Source of the DNA: Candidatus Cloacimonadota bacterium
Lineage (GTDB): Bacteria > Cloacimonadota > Cloacimonadia > Cloacimonadales > TCS61
DNA length: 8,565 nt
Direction of reading: 5' to 3'
NCBI GenBank assembly: GCA_023133395.1
Contig: JAGLWO010000355.1
Span: forward strand, 1 to 8,565
Positions 1 through 6,139 of the stretch are shown here, piece by piece; position 1 is the stretch's first letter; every line of letters begins with the position of its first letter. The notes under the pieces were generated by a model. That model searched no databases. It worked only from the letters and a program-made list of their open reading frames with translations, and was not told the DNA's origin. The position numbers were made by a program, and so were the translations under genes.

Positions 1-24
1 AAAGTTTAATATTTGTTTTCGTAT

Positions 25-402
25 TTATTCTCCCGAAATTTGTTCTTTTATCATTTCGCTGAGTTTTTGAATATCAAAGGGTTTAAAGATAACATCTTTC
101 AGCCCGTCTTTCCTGGATTTCACGACCACATGATCCGGGTCGTAACCAAAACCTGTCATCATTATAATAGGAAGGTTTTCATTATATTCTTTAGTTCGAG
201 AGTATAGTTCATACCCGTCCATATCCGGCATGGCAATATCTGTGATGAGAAGATCGATTCCACTTCTCATTATCCTGTTCAAAGCTTCATATCCTGTATT
301 TTCACAGATTATTTCAAAATCGTTTTCACATTCTCCCAGTACCATCTTCAAATAATCGGTTACAGAAACTTCATCATCTACGATCAAGATTTTTGATGCC
401 AT
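25..402 (-). CDS. Stand-alone response regulator receiver domain (CheY-like)
   Basis: This is a 125-residue single-domain receiver that accepts a phosphoryl group from a histidine kinase and acts in the cytoplasm. All key residues of the family are visible: the acidic pair D9-D10 after the first strand (KILIVDD), the phospho-acceptor D55 in LLITDIAMPDMDGYEL, T83 in IIMMTGF, and K107 in the FKPF motif. Nothing follows the receiver fold, so there is no DNA-binding or enzymatic output domain; the output must be a protein partner or a phosphorelay. The start is supported by a GGAG Shine-Dalgarno at 409-412 (minus strand), 6 nt before the ATG. It lies 16 bp downstream of the UvrC-like gene on the same strand, so the two are probably co-transcribed. 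No histidine kinase is in the window. The family call is firm; the partner and output are unknown. Confidence 0.95.
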   Translation of the reverse strand: MASKILIVDDEVSVTDYLKMVLGECENDFEIICENTGYEALNRIMRSGIDLLITDIAMPDMDGYELYSRTKEYNENLPIIMMTGFGYDPDHVVVKSRKDGLKDVIFKPFDIQKLSEMIKEQISGE

Positions 403-418
403 AAACTACTCCAGCAAA

Positions 419-1390
419 TCAGCCAAAAAACTCACTTATTTTTGAAATCGACTTTTTATAAATCTCATTTAATTGTTCAAGTTTATTTTTTTTCAGGTGT
501 TGATAAATTATCCATCGCTCTGCCAGTTGATCCTTTTCAAAAGCCATCATTTCATTATCCCTGTAATTAAAATAAAGCTTGGGAAAGTATGTAGTTTTAC
601 TGTTCTCTAAAATTTCTATCAGAATTCCATTTTCTATTTTATATTTCTTTTCATCCTCAGCAAAACTCAAATTTATCTCTTTTGTAATATGAAGAAATTT
701 AATGATTTCATAATATTTTTCTATTATCTTTCTCTGATTCTTCAAAGTTTCTGCTTTTTCAAATTTAAGTTCATTAAAATACTTATCATGCTTCTTCAGA
801 ATTTCATTTATCAACTTATCATCCGGTTTCATATAAGAATTTAAAATGATTTTTGTAATCTCTTCATTTTCCTTTAAGCACCATCCGGAACACTTTTTCA
901 GTTTATAGCGCTGGCAGGGATAATTCTCATCTTCACAAACCGGGAAACAAAAAAGTTTACCCATTGTATCTAAAAAATCATAAAGAAAAAAACAGTCTTT
1001 GAACGGACCAAGAAAGTATAGTTCACTTTGAGTATCCTGAGTAACTTTTACAAAAGGAGGTTTCCTGAAATCAATTCCCAGGTACACATAATTCTCAAAT
1101 AGTCTAATGAGCCTGTTATATTCAGGCGTTTCTTTATTGAAGAGTTTCTTTTTCTCAACAAGTGCATTAAAGAAAGTTTCCGTTTCTTCATAAGAAACTT
1201 CTTTGGTTAATGATACCATTTTGAAGATATTTTCGTCTTCCAGGTTTCTTGAAAGGAAAGTATTGATCTTAGCTTTAAGGTTTGCAGTTATTCCTGCAAA
1301 CAGTATTTTGTTTTCATCTGAAAAGGTAAAGATACCGTGGCTTTCCGGAATTTTTTGTTCTTTGAAATCCTTTTTTGCAAATTCTATCAT
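419..1390 (-). CDS. UvrC-like protein: degenerate GIY-YIG domain, Fe-S-type cysteine cluster and UVR motif
   Basis: This 323-residue protein matches only the N-terminal half of UvrC. Residues 15-100 follow the GIY-YIG fold: PESHGIFTF (15-23) stands where UvrC has PGVYxF, ILFAGITANLKAKI (29-42) where UvrC has ILYVGKAKNLxxRV, and ALVEKKKL (76-83) where UvrC has ALLLENxL. Several catalytic positions are changed: Phe at 21 and 31 for the two tyrosines, Ile34 for lysine and Lys41 for arginine; only Glu79 appears kept. Next come YFLGPF (125-130) and cysteines 148/152, 159, 167 and 171, whose C-x7-C-x3-C spacing equals that of the UvrC iron-sulfur ligands. A UVR-like UvrB-binding helix (LKFEKAETLKNQR, 208-220) follows. 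The RNase H-like nuclease and helix-hairpin-helix domains of UvrC are absent; residues 236-323 are unassigned. It could also be a freed UvrC-like half of a DnaQ-GIY-YIG exonuclease fusion. Nuclease activity is doubtful. No Shine-Dalgarno is visible before the ATG. Confidence 0.78.
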   Translation of the reverse strand: MIEFAKKDFKEQKIPESHGIFTFSDENKILFAGITANLKAKINTFLSRNLEDENIFKMVSLTKEVSYEETETFFNALVEKKKLFNKETPEYNRLIRLFENYVYLGIDFRKPPFVKVTQDTQSELYFLGPFKDCFFLYDFLDTMGKLFCFPVCEDENYPCQRYKLKKCSGWCLKENEEITKIILNSYMKPDDKLINEILKKHDKYFNELKFEKAETLKNQRKIIEKYYEIIKFLHITKEINLSFAEDEKKYKIENGILIEILENSKTTYFPKLYFNYRDNEMMAFEKDQLAERWIIYQHLKKNKLEQLNEIYKKSISKISEFFG

Positions 1391-1397
1391 GCGGTTT

Positions 1398-1425
1398 AAT
1401 GTTTACTGTTAAATTGAGGTGTCAA
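1398..1425 (-). promoter_or_regulatory. Candidate promoter for the UvrC-like/receiver unit
   Basis: On the minus strand a perfect TTGACA (1425 down to 1420) is followed after 16 nt by AACATT (1403-1398), a poor -10 match. If it is used, transcription would begin almost at the ATG at 1390, giving a leaderless or near-leaderless mRNA; this would fit the absence of a Shine-Dalgarno there. The call rests on pattern only. Confidence 0.3.
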
Positions 1426-1519
1426 TAAAAAAGGATTTGCATATCTTGCGAAGGTTGTGATAGTTCTTAATTTTGTGCCTTCTCTGCGTAAGGTGAGTGT
1501 CAACCCACAAAACAAATAA

Positions 1520-1550
1520 TTGACATTTAGAATGCATTATGGTTTATAAA
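1520..1550 (+). promoter_or_regulatory. Candidate distal promoter for the secreted-protein unit
   Basis: A perfect TTGACA at 1520-1525 is followed by TTTATA at 1543-1548 (17 nt spacing) or the better-matching TATAAA at 1545-1550 (19 nt spacing). It would give a 5' leader of about 200 nt that includes the hairpin at 1729-1749. In AT-rich DNA such matches also arise by chance. Confidence 0.35.
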
Positions 1551-1693
1551 CATATTAATGAATTTTAAATTTAATTGCATTCGACTGGGAAACTGGTTTA
1601 CACAATTATCGAACGAGGATGTATGACCGTAACCTGATGCACTTATAAGTCCAAGGTATATTCTTAATATTTTCATAGATTTATTAATAATAT

Positions 1694-1722
1694 TTGACTT
1701 ATTTATGTTGAATTTATCTTAT
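1694..1722 (+). promoter_or_regulatory. Candidate proximal promoter for the secreted-protein unit
   Basis: TTGACT at 1694-1699 is followed after 17 nt by TCTTAT (1717-1722), which overlaps TATCTT (1715-1720, 15 nt spacing). Transcription would start around 1729, exactly where the hairpin before the ribosome binding site begins. It competes with the distal candidate at 1520, and the sequence alone does not decide between them. Confidence 0.3.
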
Positions 1723-1728
1723 TGATTT

Positions 1729-1749
1729 GTTATTAAGAAAATTAATAAC
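1729..1749 (+). promoter_or_regulatory. AT-rich hairpin immediately before the ribosome binding site
   Basis: GTTATTAA (1729-1736) and TTAATAAC (1742-1749) are perfect reverse complements separated by the five bases GAAAA. The hairpin ends four bases before the GGGAG Shine-Dalgarno at 1754-1758, which is 6 nt from the ATG at 1765. It could be a 5' stabilising stem, a modulator of ribosome access, or a palindromic operator. The inverted repeat is certain; its role is not. Confidence 0.5.
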
Positions 1750-1764
1750 TTTCGGGAGTCGTTT

Positions 1765-4230
1765 ATGAAGAATATATTTTTACTTCTTATTTGTACATTA
1801 TTAATTTCATGTACAAGTAAACAAACTACCAATATAGAAAAAACTACTAACTTCACTTTTAACAGACTTAATACAATAAGTGTTCCATTTATTACTAATG
1901 AAGGTCAAATTTCAAAAGAAGTATCATATTATGCTAATATAATTGATGGATATATTTTTGTAATTGATAATGGTGAATTAGTATATAGTTTTAAGGTTCA
2001 GGGAGTTGAAGATATTGCAATTAACTTGTCAGAATCATTTACAGGAAGCAATGAAACGATGATAATTGGTGAAAGTGAATCTATTACTAAAGTAAATTAC
2101 ATCAAAGGAAATGATCCTGTAAAATGGAAAAGTAATATTTCCACGTACGATACTGTAGATATGGGGGAAATTTATGATGGTATTGGATTAAAGTTAAAAG
2201 CATATAATAGAAACGTGGAAAAAATATTCACTGTTGACCCTGGCATAAAACCAGATAAAATACAGATAAACGTAAAGGGTATTGAAACTGCGAAAGTGAA
2301 TGCTAATGGAGAATTAGAATTAATTACAAGTGTAGGAACTATAGTATTTACAAAACCTATAGCTTACCAGTTTATTAATGGACAGCGTCAAGATGTGAAA
2401 GTTTCATACACAATCTTAGATAATTGCAATCAAGGTGAATATAATTATGGTTTTATTGTTGGTAATTATAATTTAGACTTTGAACTGATTATTGATCCAA
2501 TGATAGCTTCAACGCTTTTTGGAGGAATTGATCATGATGGCTGGGATTCTTATGCTCATCTTGATAGCGAGGGAAATATTGTAGTGTATTCCAGAACTTA
2601 TTCACCCAATTTGCCTACTACACCTGGAGCTTATGATGAAACATTTAACGGTGACTGGTGTGATGTTTACATATCAAGATTTAATCCTGACTTAACAGAA
2701 CTTTTAGCTTCAACATACATTGGTGGTAGTGATAATGAATTCGAGGGAGAATTTGATATTAGTTCCGATGGAAATATTTATATTACAGGTCGAACAAAAT
2801 CAGATGATTATCCGATTACTCCAAATGCCTATGATCAAATTTTTAACAGCGGACTTTTATCTGATTTCTTTGAAATTTATGTTTCGTGTTTATCTGCTGA
2901 TCTAACAACTCTTTTGTATTCAACATATTTGGGTACACACAATGGTGATTACGGCGACTGCATAATTTTGGATAGTAATGATAATGTATATATTACAGGA
3001 CATACACGCAACTCCGATTTTCCAACAACACCAGGTGCTTATGATGAGACTTTTAATACAGTAATTAATGCGGGAGATGCATATGTCTCAAAGTTTGATA
3101 CTACATTATCAAACCTTCTCGCATCAACTTATTTGGGTGGTGGTAGATATGATAGAGGATATAGTTTGGTTTTTGATGAAAATGAAGATCTCTATATTGC
3201 TGGACGTACTGATTCTCCAGGATTTCCCACTACACCTAATGCTTATCTTCCTGAACAGGCTTGGGCTTATGATTTTTTTATTTCTAAGATGGATAATAAT
3301 TTAACAACCTTATATACATCAACATATTTAGGTGGTGAAGATGGATTTGAAGAAATTCCTAAAATAAAACTTGGTTCAGATAACTGTATTTATTTAACAG
3401 GAACAACCGGATCAGATGATTATCCTACAACACCTGGTGCTTATATTACATCATTTGGTGGCGCGGCAGGTTCTTCAGATGGTGTAGTATCAAAATTAAA
3501 TGCTGACCTTTCAGAATTATTGGCTTCAAGTTACATTGGGCACTGGTATTATGATTACTGTTTTGCTATTCATGTTGATGATGATTTAAATGTGTATGTT
3601 GGTGGAGCAACCGATGAGGCAGAGTTTCTTGCACATCCAAATGGATGGTTAACAACTCTGGATGGACGTGATGCATTTATAGTAAAATTAAACAGTGAAT
3701 TATCAGAACGAATTGCTGGTACTTTCTATGGAGGTAGTGAGAGTGATTATGTGACTCATATTATTGAAGACATGAATGGTAACATTCTAACTACTGGTAT
3801 TGCTATATCTCCTGATTTTCCAACCACACCAGGTGCATATGATGAATCGCATAATGGGAGTTATGACCAATTTATTACAATATTTGATCCATGGCTTTCT
3901 GGAGACACAGATATATCTGAACATGAAATATCTCCAGGTAATGTAGTTTTACATAATAGTTATCCCAATCCATTCTCAATATCAGGATCAACTTCTGGAA
4001 CAATATTAAGGTTCGATTTGAAAATAAATTGTCATGTTGCTCTTGATATATATAATATAGAAGGTCAAAAAATAAAATCATTACTTTATGAATCATTTAA
4101 TGCGGGAACTCATTATGTAACATGGAATGGAAAGGATAATTTTGGTAACAAAGTAGCTGCAGGAATATATTTCTGTAAATTAAAAGCAGATGATTACAAA
4201 AAAGTTAAAAAGATGATCCTTATCAAATAA
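1765..4230 (+). CDS. Exported SBBP-repeat (seven-bladed beta-propeller) lipoprotein with C-terminal sorting domain
   Basis: This is an 821-residue exported protein. Residues 1-16 form a short signal peptide ending in a lipobox (L13-I14-S15-C16), so Cys16 is the likely lipidation site. Residues about 34-245 match the conserved domain that normally precedes SBBP repeats, with PFITNEGQ at 41-48 as its recognisable opening (I believe the domain is DUF7948). Seven consecutive SBBP repeats of 62-70 residues fill 249-713; each follows the plan STYLGG ... GNIYITGRT ... FPTTPGAYDETFN ... YVSKF ... LLA. Residues about 727-821 form a beta-sandwich tail with SYPNPF (732-737), TWNGKDNFGNKVAAGIYF and KKMILIK, typical of type IX type A sorting or FlgD-Ig-like domains. 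The start is backed by GGGAG 6 nt upstream. The beta-helix gene follows after 14 bp, so they form one unit. A propeller suggests binding rather than catalysis; the ligand is unknown. Confidence 0.93.
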   Translation: MKNIFLLLICTLLISCTSKQTTNIEKTTNFTFNRLNTISVPFITNEGQISKEVSYYANIIDGYIFVIDNGELVYSFKVQGVEDIAINLSESFTGSNETMIIGESESITKVNYIKGNDPVKWKSNISTYDTVDMGEIYDGIGLKLKAYNRNVEKIFTVDPGIKPDKIQINVKGIETAKVNANGELELITSVGTIVFTKPIAYQFINGQRQDVKVSYTILDNCNQGEYNYGFIVGNYNLDFELIIDPMIASTLFGGIDHDGWDSYAHLDSEGNIVVYSRTYSPNLPTTPGAYDETFNGDWCDVYISRFNPDLTELLASTYIGGSDNEFEGEFDISSDGNIYITGRTKSDDYPITPNAYDQIFNSGLLSDFFEIYVSCLSADLTTLLYSTYLGTHNGDYGDCIILDSNDNVYITGHTRNSDFPTTPGAYDETFNTVINAGDAYVSKFDTTLSNLLASTYLGGGRYDRGYSLVFDENEDLYIAGRTDSPGFPTTPNAYLPEQAWAYDFFISKMDNNLTTLYTSTYLGGEDGFEEIPKIKLGSDNCIYLTGTTGSDDYPTTPGAYITSFGGAAGSSDGVVSKLNADLSELLASSYIGHWYYDYCFAIHVDDDLNVYVGGATDEAEFLAHPNGWLTTLDGRDAFIVKLNSELSERIAGTFYGGSESDYVTHIIEDMNGNILTTGIAISPDFPTTPGAYDESHNGSYDQFITIFDPWLSGDTDISEHEISPGNVVLHNSYPNPFSISGSTSGTILRFDLKINCHVALDIYNIEGQKIKSLLYESFNAGTHYVTWNGKDNFGNKVAAGIYFCKLKADDYKKVKKMILIK
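2509..3903 (+). repeat. Seven SBBP repeats encoding one beta-propeller
   Basis: The repeats occupy residues 249-315, 316-385, 386-453, 454-518, 519-587, 588-651 and 652-713 of the lipoprotein. Repeats 1-5 and 7 keep the P-x-TP-x-AY core (TTPGAY, ITPNAY or TTPNAY). Repeat 6 has lost it (AHPNGW), and repeats 4 and 6 lack the following DETFN-like segment. Seven units is the number needed to close a seven-bladed propeller. The DNA copies have diverged well apart, so this is an old duplication rather than an unstable tandem array. Confidence 0.85.
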
Positions 4231-4244
4231 ATAAGGAGACTATT

Positions 4245-5786
4245 ATGAAGTTTCTATTTTCTGTTTTCTTTTTCATTGTTTTAATTTCATTTCTGGTAGC
4301 AACTATCATCAACGTACCTGCAGATCAATCGTCGATTCAAGACGGGATTAACGTAGCAGTTGATGGGGATACTGTTCTTGTACAACCTGGAACATACTAT
4401 GAGCTTATCAATTATAATGGCAAAAACATTACTCTTGCTTCCTTATTTTTAACAGCTCAGGATACAACCTATATTTCACAGACCATTATAAATGGATGGC
4501 AGGTAAGTAGTGTAGTAACATTTGAAAATGGAGAAAGCGAAATTGCCATTTTAATAGGTTTTACTATCACTAATGGTTTTGGTGAATATGGTGGTGGGAT
4601 ATACTGTGATAATTCCAGTCCGAGTCTGGAGAATGTGACGATAGCGAATAATTATGCTTTACCTCATGGTGGCGGGATCTACTGCGAATCAAATTCAAAT
4701 CCGAGTTTAGAGAATGTAATCATAGTGGATAATTATGCTATAGGTTTTGGTGGCGGGATCTACTGTGATAATTCCAGTCCGAGTTTGGATAATGTGACAA
4801 TAGCGAACAATTCGGCTTCTCCTCATGGTGGCGGGATCTACTGCGAATCAAATTCCAATCCAAGTGTTAAAAATGTAACAATAGCCAATAATTCGGGTGG
4901 ATTTAGCGGTGGTGGAATTTTCTGTAGTTACTCCAGTCCAAGTCTGGAGAATGTGACGATAACAAATAATTATGCTTATTTTGGTGGTGGGATTCTTTGT
5001 CAAAGTAATTCCAATCCAAGTCTGGAGAATGTGACCATAGTGGATAATTCTGCTTCTGGTTTTGGTGGTGGGATTTATTGCTGGGATGATTCCAGTCCGA
5101 GTTTAGTTAATTGTATTATGTGGAACGATACTCCGGAAGAGGTTTATTTTCATGACGAATTGGGATCCAATACAATAACAATAGCATATTCCGATATTGA
5201 GGGTGGAGAAGCTGGAATTGAAACAAACAATAACGGCTCAGTTAACTGGCTGGAAGGTAATATAGATACTGATCCCTTATTTGTCGATCCAGAAAATGGT
5301 GATTATCATTTAACTGAAAATTCACCATGTATAGATGCAGGTAATCCTGATCCAATATATTATGACCCGGAAGACCCAAGTAATCCTGGTTATGCTTTAT
5401 ATCCTGCAATGGGAACTATTATAAATGATATGGGAGCTTATGGAGGTCCAAATGCATTTGCCTGGAATCCGGTTTCTGTAGAAGATAATAATATTATAAT
5501 CAAACCATCATTGTGTAAACTTTACCAAAATTATCCTAATCCGTTCAACCCGACAACAACTATCTCTTTCTCAATCCTAGAAGAGAGCAAAGTTGAAATA
5601 TTAATCTACAACATCAAAGGACAAAAAGTAAAAACGATTATCACCGCTCAATTCGATTCTGGAGTTCATTCAGTAACTTGGAACGGAGAAGATGATTCCA
5701 ATAAACAAGTTGGTTCAGGTGTCTATTTCTATAAATTGAATACAGGTGATTACCAGAAAGTTAAGAAGATGATTTTGTTGAAATAA
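4245..5786 (+). CDS. Exported right-handed parallel beta-helix protein with C-terminal sorting domain
   Basis: This is a 513-residue exported protein. A hydrophobic signal peptide covers residues 1-20, with probable cleavage near V18-A19-T20 and no lipobox. The segment at 23-50 (NVPADQSSIQDGINVAV, then GDTVLVQPGTY) is the usual opening of pectate-lyase-like beta-helix proteins. Residues 116-299 hold seven coils of 25-27 residues built on GGGIYC ... SPSLENVTIANN. Residues about 308-368 (IAYSDIEGG, DTDPLFVDPENGDYHL, SPCIDAGNP) match the end-cap region seen in choice-of-anchor-Q type proteins. Residues 427-513 form the sorting or FlgD-Ig-like tail (YQNYPNPFNP, VTWNGEDDSN, GVYFYKL, KKMILLK). AAGGAG at 4233-4238 supports the start. 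It lies 14 bp after the propeller gene and is followed by a terminator. The fold suggests binding or cleaving polysaccharide, but no catalytic motif is recognisable, so an adhesin or structural role is equally open. Confidence 0.93.
   Translation: MKFLFSVFFFIVLISFLVATIINVPADQSSIQDGINVAVDGDTVLVQPGTYYELINYNGKNITLASLFLTAQDTTYISQTIINGWQVSSVVTFENGESEIAILIGFTITNGFGEYGGGIYCDNSSPSLENVTIANNYALPHGGGIYCESNSNPSLENVIIVDNYAIGFGGGIYCDNSSPSLDNVTIANNSASPHGGGIYCESNSNPSVKNVTIANNSGGFSGGGIFCSYSSPSLENVTITNNYAYFGGGILCQSNSNPSLENVTIVDNSASGFGGGIYCWDDSSPSLVNCIMWNDTPEEVYFHDELGSNTITIAYSDIEGGEAGIETNNNGSVNWLEGNIDTDPLFVDPENGDYHLTENSPCIDAGNPDPIYYDPEDPSNPGYALYPAMGTIINDMGAYGGPNAFAWNPVSVEDNNIIIKPSLCKLYQNYPNPFNPTTTISFSILEESKVEILIYNIKGQKVKTIITAQFDSGVHSVTWNGEDDSNKQVGSGVYFYKLNTGDYQKVKKMILLK
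4590..5141 (+). repeat. Tandem beta-helix coil repeats with a two-coil higher-order period
   Basis: Seven coils begin at 4590, 4668, 4749, 4827, 4908, 4983 and 5064 (units of 75-81 bp). Odd coils 1, 3 and 5 carry SSPS after the cysteine, while even coils 2, 4 and 6 carry SNSNPS; the seventh is mixed and runs out into the end cap. Coils 1 to 3, 2 to 4 and 3 to 5 are each exactly 159 bp apart. Coils 1 and 3 differ at only about ten of 78 bases by my reading. The array therefore seems to have grown by duplicating two-coil blocks, more recently than the propeller repeats. Confidence 0.88.
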
Positions 5787-5811
5787 AGAGAAGCCATCTG
5801 GTTTCTTTTTT
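5787..5811 (+). terminator. Intrinsic terminator after the secreted-protein unit
   Basis: It starts at the base after the beta-helix stop codon. GAAGCC (5790-5795) pairs with GGTTTC (5800-5805, one G-U) around the loop ATCT, and the pairing can extend through AGA/TTT to nine pairs. A T-run (5806-5811) follows the core stem. This isolates mfd from the upstream transcription unit. Confidence 0.75.
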
Positions 5812-5824
5812 CCTTCATAAACCC

Positions 5825-5844
5825 CGTTCAGTTGATAATGAACG
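5825..5844. repeat. Perfect six-base inverted repeat
   Basis: CGTTCA (5825-5830) and TGAACG (5839-5844) are exact reverse complements separated by eight bases. It lies 14 bp past the terminator's T-run. It has no T-run of its own, so it is unlikely to be a second terminator; an operator or part of a repeat element is possible. Confidence 0.45.
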
Positions 5845-5973
5845 TGTCTATTTCCCGTGATATTTTCGATAAAGTATAAAACTATATCTACAAAATTATC
5901 TTCCATTTTAGGTCTTTTAGATTCAGTGTGATTTCTTTGTCTAATTAAGAAAATGAACAGTAAGCCTTTTTAT

Positions 5974-6004
5974 TTGACATAAATAATTCAAGAAAGTAGG
6001 TTTG
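5974..6004 (+). promoter_or_regulatory. Candidate promoter upstream of mfd
   Basis: TTGACA at 5974-5979 is followed by TAGGTTTG at 5997-6004. The second element is an exact match to the TAnnTTTG -7 motif described for Bacteroidetes primary-sigma promoters, with a TTTG (5973-5976) about 20 nt upstream as that motif requires. The TAGGTT portion alone is a poor match to the standard -10. It would give a leader of about 270 nt before mfd. Confidence 0.35.
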
Positions 6005-6100
6005 TTTTTGAATCAACAAGGCAATAAGAAAATATGTTATTCTGATAAAATTAAATTGAAAAGGGAAATATTAAAATCACAGCAAAAAGTTCGTATATCC

Positions 6101-6139
6101 TCCCAAATCGGGAATGACGGAACATAACCTTGAAAAGGT
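6101..6139. repeat. Two short inverted repeats in the mfd leader
   Basis: TCCC (6101-6104) pairs with GGGA (6110-6113) around AAATC, and ACCTT (6127-6131) pairs with AAGGT (6135-6139) around GAA. The stretch between them contains GGGAATGACGG, whose complement resembles the GTCATTCCCG core common in dispersed bacterial intergenic repeats. The pairings are visible; repeat identity is a guess. Confidence 0.35.

Larger units (their letters stand above)
1391..1764. other. Divergent intergenic region (374 bp)
   Basis: This spacer separates the leftward UvrC-like/receiver unit from the rightward secreted-protein unit, so it must hold promoters for both. It is very AT-rich. It contains three TTGAC-type -35 candidates (minus strand 1420-1425; plus strand 1520-1525 and 1694-1699), a ten-base palindrome TTATTAATAA at 1681-1690, and a stronger hairpin at 1729-1749. 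I see no open reading frame with a plausible start signal and no tRNA. A weak long-range inverted pair (TGCAT at 1576-1580, ATGCA at 1637-1641) encloses the least AT-rich part, but I could not match that to any known structured RNA. Confidence 0.7.

Noticed and set aside
1576..1641. Possible structured RNA or riboswitch enclosed by TGCAT/ATGCA
   Set aside because: The closing stem is only five pairs, internal pairings do not form a coherent structure, and no known riboswitch core motif is present.
3875..4096. A 73-codon minus-strand frame inside the propeller gene
   Set aside because: It lies antisense to the strongly conserved sorting domain and has low-complexity hydrophobic composition; treated as a shadow.
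4590..5141. Regularly spaced repeats suggesting a CRISPR array
   Set aside because: The repeats are in frame, encode beta-helix coils, vary between copies and have no unique spacers.
5715..5906. A 63-codon minus-strand reading frame overlapping the end of the beta-helix gene and its terminator
   Set aside because: It has no Shine-Dalgarno, runs antisense through a well-supported gene and the terminator stem, and shows no recognisable domain.
5953..5982. A nine-codon frame that could be a leader peptide
   Set aside because: It overlaps the candidate promoter, has no ribosome binding site and no run of a regulatory amino acid.
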